64,000 nt of DNA from Streptomyces xanthophaeus. Its GTDB lineage: Bacteria > Actinomycetota > Actinomycetes > Streptomycetales > Streptomycetaceae. Positions 53,072 through 62,026 of this stretch are shown one piece after another. The position numbers were made by a program, and so were the translations under genes. Where the stretch lies: contig NZ_JOFT01000046.1 of NCBI RefSeq assembly GCF_000725805.1, positions 34,050 through 98,049 of the forward strand, written 5' to 3'. Within the stretch, counting starts at the first letter, position 1. Every line of letters starts with the position of its first letter. The notes under the pieces were generated by a model. That model did not search any database. It saw nothing but the letters and a program-made list of their open reading frames with translations, and was not told where the DNA came from.

Positions 53072-54430
53072 TCACGTACGGGCGACCACGGTCATGGGGA
53101 TCGAGTCCGCGTGCGCCACGGCGGAGGCGACCTCCCGCGGGGCGTGACCGGCGACCGGGACGAGCTTCCAGCGGTCCAGGACGGTCGCGATGGCGATGGT
53201 CGCCTCCGTCCAGACGAACGCGTCCCCGATGCACTTGCGCGATCCCGCTCCGAACGGAACGTAGGCGCGGCGGCCCGGCCCGGCGGCCTGCCGTTCGGGA
53301 AGCCAGCGGTCGGGGTCGAACACGTCCGCGTCCTCGTACAGCGCGGGATCGCGGTGCAGCGCGTACAGGCTGAACGCCACCTCCGTACCGCGGGGCAGGG
53401 TCACCCCTGCCAGCACCACCGGCTCGGTGGTCCGCCGCATCAGCAGCGTGACGCCGTGGAGCCGGATCACCTCGTCGATGACGCGGCGTATGCCCGTCAG
53501 CTGCGGGACGTGCAGCGCGGTGACGGGACCGTCACCGACCACCCGGCGGACCTCGGCGACGAGTTCCGCCTCCACGTCCGGGCGTCCGGCGAGCTCGTGG
53601 AAGGTCCACGCGAGGGTGGCCGCCGTCGTCTCCGCACCGGCGAAGAGGATCGTGGACAGCTCGTCCCGGACGGCCTCGTCCGACAACGTGGTGCCGCTGT
53701 CGGGGTCCTGGGCGGCCAGGAGCAGCGACAGCAGGTCGTCGCGGTCCGTGTGTCCCGCCGCGCGGGAAGCGCTGACGACCTCGTCGATGACCGTACGCAG
53801 GCTGGCGGCCGCACGGTCGAAGTCCCGGTTGGCGCGTATCGGCAGCCGGTCGAGGAGCTTGGGGGACGCGGCGCGCACCAGCAGGTTGGTCAGCAGCACG
53901 GGCAGGTGCCGGCGGACCGCGTCGACGGCCGGGCGGCCGATCTCGGTGGAGAACAGCGTCCGTGACAGGGTCTCGACGGCGTACCCGGCCATGGCCGGTT
54001 CGAGGTCGATGACATCGCCGGGCTTCCAGGAATCGACGAGCTCCCGGGCGCTGCTGCTCATGATCTCGGAGTACCCGGCGATGCGCTCGCGGGAGAACAT
54101 GGGCTGGATCATGCGGCGGTGGCGCCGGTGGAGCTCCCCGCCGGAGTTCGCCAGGCCGTTGCCCGCCAGGGGCCGGAGCCGGTCGAAGAAGCGCCCCTTC
54201 TCGAACCGGCCGGCCTGTTCGACGGTGACCTCGTGCACGAGGCCGGGCGTGGTCACCACGTACATCGGCATGGTGCCCAGGTCGACCCGCACGAGGTCCC
54301 CGTGCTCGCGCAGGGAGGAGAGGAACCCGAGCGGGTCCCGCCACAGGGACAGGGCGTGGCCGAGGAGGGGTACGGCTCCTGGCACCCGGGGAACGGACTT
54401 GAGTGAGCGCACTTCAGCTGCTGACGACAT
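53072..54430 (-). CDS. Cytochrome P450 (terpene-cluster type)
   Basis: A 452-residue P450 with canonical motifs: I-helix LFAGAETTAATLAW, ExxR in VIDEVIRLHG, haem loop FGAGSRKCIGD. The N-terminus (VPRVPGAVPLLGHALSLWRD) resembles the proline-rich start of CYP170/CYP183-like terpene hydroxylases. ATG at 54430 has AAAGGAC upstream. It ends 22 bases from the stop of the convergent terpene synthase and probably oxidises its product (inference). Confidence 0.86.
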   Translation of the reverse strand: MSSAAEVRSLKSVPRVPGAVPLLGHALSLWRDPLGFLSSLREHGDLVRVDLGTMPMYVVTTPGLVHEVTVEQAGRFEKGRFFDRLRPLAGNGLANSGGELHRRHRRMIQPMFSRERIAGYSEIMSSSARELVDSWKPGDVIDLEPAMAGYAVETLSRTLFSTEIGRPAVDAVRRHLPVLLTNLLVRAASPKLLDRLPIRANRDFDRAAASLRTVIDEVVSASRAAGHTDRDDLLSLLLAAQDPDSGTTLSDEAVRDELSTILFAGAETTAATLAWTFHELAGRPDVEAELVAEVRRVVGDGPVTALHVPQLTGIRRVIDEVIRLHGVTLLMRRTTEPVVLAGVTLPRGTEVAFSLYALHRDPALYEDADVFDPDRWLPERQAAGPGRRAYVPFGAGSRKCIGDAFVWTEATIAIATVLDRWKLVPVAGHAPREVASAVAHADSIPMTVVART

Positions 54431-54697
54431 GCCTGGGGGTCCTTTCGGCGGGGGTTGCGCAGAACAGGATCCCCCGCCTCCGCCCGGGAGGGAGCGGCGG
54501 CCCCGGGACCCGGCCGCCCGTCTCACCAGGCAAGATCGATATCAGCCAAGTACGGCTGGTGTCCGCACCAGTTGACGGGGCCTGGACGCGGGCGGGACAC
54601 CGGACGACTGTAAGCTGCGCGGTGCTGACTCTTCGTCACTCTCAGTGCGGGCTCGCCCCAAGCCTTAAGAGTCCCCCCGTTCCTGCCCGGAGGCCAC

Positions 54698-56065
54698 GTG
54701 ACCACCCCATCCCTCGACCCGACCCGTACCTCGGACGCCGCCGCCCGAGGCTGCCCGATGCACGCGCGCCCGCTCTACGGAGCCGAGGCGGAGTCGCAGC
54801 CGTACGCCCTCTACGAGCAACTGCGGGCGGAACACGGAGTAGTGGCCCCCGTGGGGCTGTACGGGGACGTACCCGCCTGGCTCGTGCTCGGCCACCGGGA
54901 GAACCTGGAGGTGATGCGTTCGCGGAACTTCTCCTCCGACTCCCGCAACTGGCACGCCATCCAGAACGGCACCCTCGCCCCGGACTCGCCCCTGCGGCCC
55001 ATCACGGCCTGGCAGTCGCTGGTGGCGCTGACGGACGGCGCGGAGCACGCCCGGCTTCGCGAGGCGGTGACGGACAGTCTGGGACGCGTCGACAAGCACC
55101 GGATGCGCCGGTACATCGTCCGCTACGCCACCCAGCTGATCGACGACTTCGCGGGGAAGGGCCGCGCGGACCTCGTCGCCGACTTCTCGCGGAAGCTGCC
55201 GGCCCTCGTGATCTGCCAGCAGCTCGGCATACCCCAGGCCGACGCCCTGGCCATGGGACAGGCCGTCTCCGACATGATCAGCGGCGGTGCGGCCGCGCTG
55301 GCCGGCAACGACCTGGTGGTCCGCACCGTGCAGGAGCTGGTGAGGAGCCGCAAGCAGAACCCCCGTGAGGACGTGGCCAGCTGGCTGGTGGCCCATCCCC
55401 AGGGCCTGAGCGAGGAGGAGGTCTGCCAGCACCTGCGGCTGCTCCTGGTCGGCGCGCTGGAGCCGACGGCGAATCTGATCGCGAACACGCTGCGGCTGGT
55501 CCTGACCGACTCGCGCTTCCGCGGGAACCTCTCGGGCGGCCAGATGACGCTGCCGGACGCGCTGGAGCAGGTGCTGTGGGACCACCCCCCGCTCGCCGTG
55601 GTGCCGACCCGCTGGGCCAAGGACGAGACGGACATCGGTGGCACCCGGATCGCGGCGGGCGACATGGTGATGCTCGGCCTGGCGGCCGGGAACGTCGACC
55701 CGGCGATCCGCCCCGACAGCACCACGGCCGTGCACGGCAACCGCTCGCACCTGGCCTTCGGTGCCGGGTCCCACGAATGCCCCGGCCAGGACCTCGGCCG
55801 GGCCATTGCGGAGACCGGCATCGACCTGCTCCTGGAGCGCGTGCCGGACCTGACCCTGGCCGTCGAGGACGAGCAGTTGCAGGTCGTCGGCACGTGGATG
55901 TCGCGCCGTCTGACCGGTCTGCCGGTCGTCTTCAAGCCCCGCGCGCAGGAGCGGCCCGCAGCGGCCGTCGCGCGGCCCGTGCAGGAGGCGGTGCAGGGCC
56001 AGGCCGCCGCCGAGGCGCCGCAGCGGAGCCGCCGCTCCTGGCTGTTCTGGCGCCGCCGCCGGTAG
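54698..56065 (+). CDS. Cytochrome P450, CYP157-like with non-canonical ExxR
   Basis: A 455-residue P450. The haem loop is normal (FGAGSHECPG), but the K-helix motif is EQVLW in LPDALEQVLWDHPPLAVVPT, lacking the ExxR arginine. The same EQxLW form is known for CYP157 enzymes of Streptomyces, which usually lie in conservon (cvn) loci. Here no roadblock, kinase or GTPase genes are adjacent. The I-helix also lacks the acid-Thr pair (GALEPTANLIA). The last 50 residues are a basic Ala/Arg/Gln-rich tail. GTG at 54698 has GGAGG upstream; divergent from the other P450. Confidence 0.82.
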   Translation: MTTPSLDPTRTSDAAARGCPMHARPLYGAEAESQPYALYEQLRAEHGVVAPVGLYGDVPAWLVLGHRENLEVMRSRNFSSDSRNWHAIQNGTLAPDSPLRPITAWQSLVALTDGAEHARLREAVTDSLGRVDKHRMRRYIVRYATQLIDDFAGKGRADLVADFSRKLPALVICQQLGIPQADALAMGQAVSDMISGGAAALAGNDLVVRTVQELVRSRKQNPREDVASWLVAHPQGLSEEEVCQHLRLLLVGALEPTANLIANTLRLVLTDSRFRGNLSGGQMTLPDALEQVLWDHPPLAVVPTRWAKDETDIGGTRIAAGDMVMLGLAAGNVDPAIRPDSTTAVHGNRSHLAFGAGSHECPGQDLGRAIAETGIDLLLERVPDLTLAVEDEQLQVVGTWMSRRLTGLPVVFKPRAQERPAAAVARPVQEAVQGQAAAEAPQRSRRSWLFWRRRR

Positions 56066-56089
56066 CAGCCGGGAGCAGCGCGAGCGGCT

Positions 56090-56126
56090 CCGGTGGGGAG
56101 GCGGGCGCGCCCCGCCTCCCCACCGG
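56090..56126. terminator. Bidirectional terminator
   Basis: Sixteen-base perfect stem (CCGGTGGGGAGGCGGG at 56090-56105, complement at 56111-56126) with a 5-base loop between the CYP157-like gene and the convergent agmatine-deiminase-like gene. Confidence 0.75.
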
Positions 56127-56263
56127 ACCGGGCCGGTGAGGAGGCGCGGTCCGTGCGCGGCACGGGCGTGGGGCGGGGCGGTCCGTGCGCGGCGCGGGGC
56201 GTGCGCCGCGGGGCGGGTCCGTACGCGCCGGTCCGGGCCGCATCGTGGTCGAGGGGTGTGCGG

Positions 56264-57427
56264 TCAGGCCGCGGGCTTGCCGGGCTGGTCGTGGGTCGAG
56301 CAGTGGATGCCGCCGCCGCCGGAGGCGATCGTGTCGATCTGGACCGGTACGACGTCCCGCTTGGGGAAGTGCTCCCGCAGGATGCCCCGTGCCCGGTCGT
56401 CGGCCTTGCCGTCCCCGAACCTGGGCATGAAGACGGCGTCGTTGGCCACGTAGAAGTTGGCGTACGTCGATACGAAGTCGTCGCCCTCGCCCGTGATCCG
56501 GTCCAGGTCGGGCTGCGGCAGGTCGATGACCTCGAAGCGCCTTCCGCGGGCGTCCGTCGTCTTCGACAGGACGGACTTCGCCTGGTCGGCGGAGCGCGAC
56601 CAGGAGTCGGCCGGGGTGGAGGGGTGCGCCCGGTCCAGGAGGACGACGCCGGGGGCGGTGAACCGTACGAGGCTGTCCACGTGGGCGTCGGTGATGTCCT
56701 CGCCGCGCACGCCGGCCAGCCAGACGACCTTCTCGACGCCGAGGGTCTGCTTGAGCTCCGCCTCGATGGCGTCCCGGCTCTTGCCCCGGTTGCGGTTGTC
56801 GTTGACGATCGAGCTCTCCGTGATCAGCAGGGTGCCCTCGCCGTCGGTCTCGAAGGAGCCGCCCTCGGCGACGAGGGGCGCCTGGACCCGGGGGATCCCG
56901 TACCTCTGGAGCACGGTGCGGCCGACCGCACCGTCGTTCTTGTGTTCCTGCTTGTTGCCCCAGCCGTTGAAGTTGAAGTCGACGCCGACGACCTTGCCGC
57001 CCTCCTCGACGAAGACGGGAACGGTGTCGCGCGCCCAGAGGTCGTCGACGGCCAGCGGGATCACCTCGACCTGGTTGCCGCAGGCCCGCTGGGCCGCGTC
57101 CACCTGATCGGGCCGGGCCATCATGACGACCGCCTCGTACTCCCCGACGGCGCGGGCGATCCGCGCGATGTCCTCGCGTACGTAGCGCAGGTCCTCCGCC
57201 CAGACGGAGGTCAGCGCGGGCCAGGCCATGAAGGTGCGGGTGTGGCTCTCCCACTCGGCGCCGAGGCGGCGCTTGCCGTCGGCCGCGGCGGACGGCGAGG
57301 AGCCGGGGGTGGCGCCTGCCTGGGCTCCGGACCCGGAGGGGCCGCAGGCCGAGGAGCCGGCGAAGACGGCGCCGATACCGGCGAGGGCACGAAGGACGGT
57401 CCGACGGGTGGGGGGCAGGAAGGACAC
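56264..57427 (-). CDS. Exported agmatine deiminase-like (PAD family) lipoprotein
   Basis: A 387-residue porphyromonas-type peptidyl-arginine/agmatine deiminase. Blocks: SHTRTFMAWPALTSVWAEDL, VDDLWARDTVPVFV, FNGWGNKQEHKND, GEDITDAHVDSLVRF and the catalytic GGGGIHCSTHD (C376). It would hydrolyse a guanidine group, releasing ammonia. The N-terminus TRRTVLRALAGIGAVFAGSSACG is a twin-arginine signal ending in a lipobox, so the enzyme is exported and tethered. GTG at 57427 has GGAG 6 bases upstream. It resembles the second copy at 60100. A TetR-type palindrome overlaps the end of the neighbouring regulator upstream of it. Confidence 0.84.
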   Translation of the reverse strand: MSFLPPTRRTVLRALAGIGAVFAGSSACGPSGSGAQAGATPGSSPSAAADGKRRLGAEWESHTRTFMAWPALTSVWAEDLRYVREDIARIARAVGEYEAVVMMARPDQVDAAQRACGNQVEVIPLAVDDLWARDTVPVFVEEGGKVVGVDFNFNGWGNKQEHKNDGAVGRTVLQRYGIPRVQAPLVAEGGSFETDGEGTLLITESSIVNDNRNRGKSRDAIEAELKQTLGVEKVVWLAGVRGEDITDAHVDSLVRFTAPGVVLLDRAHPSTPADSWSRSADQAKSVLSKTTDARGRRFEVIDLPQPDLDRITGEGDDFVSTYANFYVANDAVFMPRFGDGKADDRARGILREHFPKRDVVPVQIDTIASGGGGIHCSTHDQPGKPAA

Positions 57428-57593
57428 GGGGAACTCCGATCGTGGGCTGGCGGAAGGTGCATCCGGCCAGGGCAGGCGCGAGATGTGACGTAGGCGGGCA
57501 AACCAGGCCCCACGTAACAAGGGTGCGCGCTCCGCACCGCGAACGGCCGCTCTGCACGGAGAGTGATGCGGCCTCGTGTCGCCACTGTGGCAC

Positions 57594-57611
57594 TGACTGG
57601 AAATTCAGTCA
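57594..57611. promoter_or_regulatory. TetR-type operator, copy A
   Basis: TGACTGGAAATTCAGTCA: 6-base half-sites TGACTG/CAGTCA around a 6-base AT-rich centre. It lies upstream of the agmatine-deiminase-like gene (start 57427) and overlaps the stop of the TetR gene. One of four copies between 57.6 and 62.0 kb. Confidence 0.7.
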
Positions 57612-58208
57612 ATTCGGAGAGGAGAGGCAACCCAGTCGCTCCATTTCGACTCCGATCGCCTCGCGCAGCAGCCTGTGGGCGTGTCCGAGGGGGAGCAGGC
57701 CGCTGAGCCAGCGGACGCTGAGCCCCTCCAGCAGGGCCGTCAGCCGCTCCGCGGCGGCCGTGACGGCGCCGGGCGGCGCGGCGGGGCACACCTCGGCGAG
57801 GTGGCCCGCGACCTCCGCCACCCAGGCCGCGCCCGCCGCGGCGAGCTCGTCGCGCAGTTCCGGATCGAAGACCGAGTGGGCCCGCAGCTCGCCCCAGGCG
57901 GTGCTGTTCTCGCGGACCTCGGGCAGGTCCTGGAACTCCAGCAGCAGGGTCCGCTCCAGGAGTTCCCGCGGGTCGGAGGGGCGGGCGGCGGCCGCGCCGT
58001 CCCCGGTGGCGGTGTAGCGGTCCGCCCGGTCCCCGATGAAGGCCAGGGCGTGCCGCAGGATGCCGGGCCGGTCCTTGAAGTGGTAGTAGATCAGGGCGGT
58101 GGACACGCCGGCCTCGGCCGCCAGGTCGGCCACCCGGAGCCCCCGGACTCCCTGACGCGCGATGACCCGCGCGGCGCTCGTGAGGATCGCTCTTCTGCGG
58201 TCGGTCAC
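57609..58208 (-). CDS. TetR family regulator (first of two paralogues)
   Basis: A 199-residue TetR protein. HTH: AARVIARQGVRGLRVADLAA, EAGVSTALIYYHFKDRPGIL. The C-terminal part (ERLTALLEGLSVRWLSGLLP) is shared with the paralogue at 61335. GTG at 58208 follows GGGAG. Divergent from the Ser/Thr kinase; palindrome B lies between them. It presumably represses its own unit and the deiminase/urease genes carrying the same box (inference). Confidence 0.85.
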   Translation of the reverse strand: MTDRRRAILTSAARVIARQGVRGLRVADLAAEAGVSTALIYYHFKDRPGILRHALAFIGDRADRYTATGDGAAAARPSDPRELLERTLLLEFQDLPEVRENSTAWGELRAHSVFDPELRDELAAAGAAWVAEVAGHLAEVCPAAPPGAVTAAAERLTALLEGLSVRWLSGLLPLGHAHRLLREAIGVEMERLGCLSSPN

Positions 58209-58253
58209 TGTGTGCTCCCTTCCCGGTCGTGTGCGTCTCGCATTGTCACACAT

Positions 58254-58271
58254 TGACTGAAAATTTAGTTA
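58254..58271. promoter_or_regulatory. TetR-type operator, copy B
   Basis: TGACTGAAAATTTAGTTA, the most degenerate of the four copies, between the divergent TetR gene and the Ser/Thr kinase gene (50 bases before the latter). Confidence 0.65.
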
Positions 58272-58320
58272 GCGGCACGATGCGTTCAGGCCGTTGCCGC
58301 ATCGTCGAAAGAGCCACCGC

Positions 58321-59979
58321 ATGTCCGACCGACTTCCCGGCGTACCGTCCAGCCCCACGGCGCTGACCGCCGACGACCCCCACGAGATCGGCGGCTACCG
58401 CCTCCACGCCCGGCTCGGCTCCGGCGGCATGGGAGTGGTCTACCTGGCCCACACCCCCGGTGGCCGCCCCATCGCGCTGAAGGCCGTCCGCAGGGAGTTC
58501 GCCGCGGATCCCGAGTTCCGCGAGCGGTTCGCCCAGGAGGTGGCCAGTGCCCGCCGGATCCACGGGCTGTTCACCGCGCAGGTGGTCGACTCCGGGGTCG
58601 ACGACCGCACGCCGTGGCTCGCCACCGCCTACGTGCCCGGTCCCTCGCTGCACGAGGTGGTGCGACGGCACGGGCCGCTGCCGACCCGCACGGTCCTGCT
58701 GCTCGTCGCGGGCATCGCCGAGGCGCTCGACGCCATCCACCGGGCGGGCGTCGTCCACCGTGACCTCAAGCCCGCCAACGTGCTGGTCGCGGGCGACGGT
58801 CCTCGCGTGATCGACTTCGGCATCGCGCGCGCGGCGGACGCCGCCGCCCTCACCGGTACGGGGCTGCGGATCGGCACCGCGGCCTTCATGGCACCGGAGC
58901 AGGCGCTGGGCCACCAGGTGACACCGGCCACCGACGTCTTCGCGCTCGGCGCGCTGGCCGGGTACGTGGCGGGCGGGGTCCCGCCCTTCGGGGACGGGCC
59001 CGAGTCCAGCGCCCTGTACCGGGTGGTGCACGAGCACCCCGACCTCAGCCGCGTACCCCCTGACCTGCACGACCTGCTCTCGTGGTGCCTGGCCAAACAT
59101 CCCGGGGAGCGTCCCTCGACCGCACAGCTGATCGCCTTCGTGCACGCGCACCCCGCCGTGGGTCCGCGGCCGGAGTTCACCGACGGCTGGCTGCCCCGCC
59201 CTGTCCGGGACGAGGTCGGGGTCCAGGTCCCGGGGGAGGAGGGCCCGCCCGCCCCGGTACACCTCCAGGCGACCGGAGCAGCCCCCGCGGCCCCGCCCCC
59301 GGCCCCCGCGGCTCCGCACCCGGCGCCCGCGGTCCCGTTCCCGGCGCCCGTTCCCGCCGCCCCGCACCGGGTGCCCACGACCTCGTACCCGGCAGCCCCG
59401 CAGCCCGCCGCCCCGGCACCGGGGCCCGCTCCCGGGCGCCGGGCCCTTGACCGCGGCCGGCGGCGACGCCTGCCACGGACGGTCCTGGCGGTCGCCGTCA
59501 CCCTGCTGGCCTGCGCCGCGGGCGTGTACTACCTGGACGATCCCGCGGGGCGGACGGCGGGCGGCGACGAGGGTCCCGCTCCCCGGCCGGCCCCGCCCAC
59601 GGCCGCCCACGGGTACCGGCCCGGATACGTGCAGACCGAGCTCACCGCGCCCGGCTCCGGCTACGAGTTCGACCTGAGGGCAGGGAAGGTGGTGCCCGCG
59701 GAGGCGGCCGCCTGGTACCTGGCGGCCGACGGGCGGGAGTTCCTGCCGTCCGAGGAGTCGGACGCCTTCGTGTCCGACTCCGACGGGCTGGACCCGGAGG
59801 GCTGCGTGCGGGGCATCGAGACGCGTCCGGCCGCCGCCCTGCCCTTCGGGGCGCTCGAAAAGCGCCGTCCGTTCTGCGTCCGCAGTCCCGACCGGAGCGA
59901 GATCGCGATCGTCCGGCTCGTCGGCGCGGCAGCCGACGGCTCCGTCACGATCGTCGTGGATCTGTACCACCGGAGCTGA
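58321..59979 (+). CDS. Membrane Ser/Thr protein kinase (PknB-like) with extracellular domain
   Basis: A 552-residue kinase: glycine loop LGSGGMGVVYLA, catalytic Lys K54, HRDLKPAN (D148), DFG (D165), GTAAFMAPEQ. A Pro/Ala-rich linker (about 300-385) leads to one membrane segment (TVLAVAVTLLACAAGVYYL) and an extracellular domain of about 130 residues with two cysteines (CVRGIETRP, FCVRSPD), unrelated to PASTA repeats. ATG at 58321. It lies between two TetR-type boxes and may be part of the nitrogen regulon, possibly phosphorylating one of its proteins (inference). Confidence 0.86.
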   Translation: MSDRLPGVPSSPTALTADDPHEIGGYRLHARLGSGGMGVVYLAHTPGGRPIALKAVRREFAADPEFRERFAQEVASARRIHGLFTAQVVDSGVDDRTPWLATAYVPGPSLHEVVRRHGPLPTRTVLLLVAGIAEALDAIHRAGVVHRDLKPANVLVAGDGPRVIDFGIARAADAAALTGTGLRIGTAAFMAPEQALGHQVTPATDVFALGALAGYVAGGVPPFGDGPESSALYRVVHEHPDLSRVPPDLHDLLSWCLAKHPGERPSTAQLIAFVHAHPAVGPRPEFTDGWLPRPVRDEVGVQVPGEEGPPAPVHLQATGAAPAAPPPAPAAPHPAPAVPFPAPVPAAPHRVPTTSYPAAPQPAAPAPGPAPGRRALDRGRRRRLPRTVLAVAVTLLACAAGVYYLDDPAGRTAGGDEGPAPRPAPPTAAHGYRPGYVQTELTAPGSGYEFDLRAGKVVPAEAAAWYLAADGREFLPSEESDAFVSDSDGLDPEGCVRGIETRPAAALPFGALEKRRPFCVRSPDRSEIAIVRLVGAAADGSVTIVVDLYHRS

Positions 59980-60004
59980 GGCCCCTCGCCCTGGGGCGGG
60001 GGCC
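59980..60004 (+). terminator. Short GC hairpin after the kinase gene
   Basis: GGCCCCTCGCCC pairs imperfectly with GGGGCGGGGGCC around one to two bases, directly after the kinase stop codon and before palindrome C. A weak terminator at most. Confidence 0.35.
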
Positions 60005-60033
60005 GTCGGTGTTCCCGGCCGCATCCGAAGGCT

Positions 60034-60051
60034 TGACTGAATTTTCAGTTA
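60034..60051. promoter_or_regulatory. TetR-type operator, copy C
   Basis: TGACTGAATTTTCAGTTA, 48 bases before the second agmatine-deiminase-like gene; only the last base pair departs from the perfect half-site symmetry seen in copy D. Confidence 0.7.
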
Positions 60052-60099
60052 GCGCAAGGATGCCGAGTCATCCGGCCCCCTTCCCCTCAGGGAGATCCC

Positions 60100-61278
60100 A
60101 TGGACACCCCCCGCGCCACCCGCCGCCGACTGCTCCGGCTCGGAGCGGCGGCGCTCCCGCTCGTCGCCCTCGGCCCCGTCCTCCCCTCCGCGGTGAACGC
60201 GGCCCCCGCCCCCGCCCCGGCCCCCGCCGACGGTTCCCCGGTCCTGCGGATGCCGGCGGAGACCGACCGCCATGTCCGTACCTACATGGCCTGGCCCGCC
60301 CTCTCCTCGGTGTGGGGCGACAAGCTCGACGCGGTACGCGGCGACATCGCCGACGTCGCGTACGAGATATCCCGCTTCGAGCCGGTCGTGATGCTGGCCC
60401 GCCCCGGTCAGGCCGCCGATGCCCGCCACCGCTGCGGGCGCGGTGCCCGCCACGCCGTCGACGTCATCGAGATCCCCGTCGACGACCTGTGGATCCGGGA
60501 CTTCGGCCCCACCTTCGTCGTGGGCCCGGGCGCCGTCGCCGGGGTGGACACCCGCTTCAACGGCTGGGGCAAGACCGGCACGCCGTACGCGCAGCCGTTC
60601 GCGAACGACGCTGCCGCGGCCGGGATCCTCCTCGACGAGTACGGGGTGCGCCGGATCCCGGCGGGGTTCGTCGGCGAGGGCGGCTCGCTGGAGACCGACG
60701 GCGAGGGGACCCTGCTGGCCACGGTCAGCTCGCTGGTGAACGCCAACCGCAATCCGGGCATGAGCCAGGAGCAGGTGGAGCAGACCCTGAAATCCGGGCT
60801 CGGCATCGACAAGGTCATCTGGGTGCCGGGTCTGGCCGGCCAGGACATCACCGACTGCCACATCGACTGCCTGGCCCGCTTCACCGCCCCGGGACGGATC
60901 ATCCTCGACAAGCCCGGAGCCGGCGCGGACCGCAAGTGGACCGCCGTCTACGAGGAGACCAGGCGGATCCTGGAAAGCGCCACCGACGCCCGCGGCCGCA
61001 GGCTCGCCGTCACGGAACTCACGGGCCCCGACCGCCGCCTCATCCGCGGCGGGGGAGCGGAGTTCCTGTCCAGCTACACCAACTACTACACGGCGAACGG
61101 CGCGGTTCTCGTGCCGCAGTTCGGCGACGGCCGTGCCGACGCGCTGGCCCACGACGTCCTGCAGGCCGCCTACCCCGACCGGCAGGTGGTCCGGATCGGC
61201 ATCGACAACATCGCCGCCGGGGGCGGCGGCATCCACTGCGCCACCCAGTCGCACCCGGCCGTACCACCGACGGCCTGA
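60100..61278 (+). CDS. Tat-exported agmatine deiminase-like enzyme
   Basis: A 392-residue PAD-family enzyme. A twin-arginine signal (TRRRLLRLGAAALPLVALGP) with cleavage near VNA-AP predicts a soluble exported protein, whereas the paralogue at 56264 is a lipoprotein. Blocks: VRTYMAWPALSSVWGDKLDA, VDDLWIRDFGPTFVV, FNGWGKTGTPYAQ, GQDITDCHIDCLARF and catalytic GGGGIHCATQ (C380). Start ATG 60100 has AGGGAG upstream. The stop overlaps an in-frame ATG (TGATG at 61276-61280) of the second TetR gene. Expected reaction: agmatine to N-carbamoylputrescine plus ammonia outside the cytoplasm. Confidence 0.85.
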   Translation: MDTPRATRRRLLRLGAAALPLVALGPVLPSAVNAAPAPAPAPADGSPVLRMPAETDRHVRTYMAWPALSSVWGDKLDAVRGDIADVAYEISRFEPVVMLARPGQAADARHRCGRGARHAVDVIEIPVDDLWIRDFGPTFVVGPGAVAGVDTRFNGWGKTGTPYAQPFANDAAAAGILLDEYGVRRIPAGFVGEGGSLETDGEGTLLATVSSLVNANRNPGMSQEQVEQTLKSGLGIDKVIWVPGLAGQDITDCHIDCLARFTAPGRIILDKPGAGADRKWTAVYEETRRILESATDARGRRLAVTELTGPDRRLIRGGGAEFLSSYTNYYTANGAVLVPQFGDGRADALAHDVLQAAYPDRQVVRIGIDNIAAGGGGIHCATQSHPAVPPTA

Positions 61279-61334
61279 TGTCCACCGGGCCCCGGCGGCC
61301 GGAAGCCGCGGAACGCGCCGGTAAAGTGCGGGGC

Positions 61335-61916
61335 ATGGCGTCTCGCAGCACTCAGATCCTCGAAGCGGCCGCACGGGTGATCGCCCGGCGCGGGGTCCGC
61401 GGGCTGCGCGTGGAGGAGCTCGCGGCCGAAGCCGGCGTCTCCACCGCCCTGATCTACTACCACTTCAAGGACCGTACGGGGGTCCTGCGTCAGACCCTCG
61501 AGTTCATCAACGACCGCGCCGAGCGCTACACCACCGACCGCTCTCCGGACGATCCGCCGCTCTCCCCTCGGGAGGAGCTGGAGGAAACGCTCCTGCTGGA
61601 GCTCCAGGACACGGCGGAGGTGCGGGAGAACAGCTCGGCCTGGGGTGAACTGCGGGCCAGCGCCGTGTTCGACGAGGTGCTGCGCGAAGACCTCGCCCGA
61701 GCCACCCTGGTGTGGGTCCAGGAGGTCGCGGCCCTGCTGGGCCAGGTCCAGCCGATGGCGCCGGCCTCGTCGCTCGCCGCCGCCGCCGAACGGCTCACCG
61801 CCCTCCTGGAGGGCCTCAGCATGCGCTGGCTCAGCGGCGGCACCAAGATCGGACACGCGCGCGAGCTCATGCGCGGTGCCATCGACGCAGAACTGGCCGG
61901 GCTCCGGCAGAGCTGA
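61335..61916 (+). CDS. TetR family regulator (second paralogue)
   Basis: A 193-residue TetR, very similar to the first copy: AARVIARRGVRGLRVEELAA, EAGVSTALIYYHFKDRTGVL, ERLTALLEGLSMRWLSGGTK. ATG at 61335 is chosen to align with the paralogue; a second in-frame ATG at 61278 overlaps the deiminase stop (TGATG) and would add 19 residues by coupled translation. Two near-identical recognition helices explain one shared operator sequence, and give scope for cross-regulation. Confidence 0.85.
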   Translation: MASRSTQILEAAARVIARRGVRGLRVEELAAEAGVSTALIYYHFKDRTGVLRQTLEFINDRAERYTTDRSPDDPPLSPREELEETLLLELQDTAEVRENSSAWGELRASAVFDEVLREDLARATLVWVQEVAALLGQVQPMAPASSLAAAAERLTALLEGLSMRWLSGGTKIGHARELMRGAIDAELAGLRQS

Positions 61917-62026
61917 CTCACCCGTCCGACCCCCGTGATGCGGGGCGGCCGGGGCCCACGCGCGCCCGTCCCCTGACGTCGTCCGGACTCTTCCCGGTGG
62001 CCGGGACCTTTCGCCGCCTCATCTAT

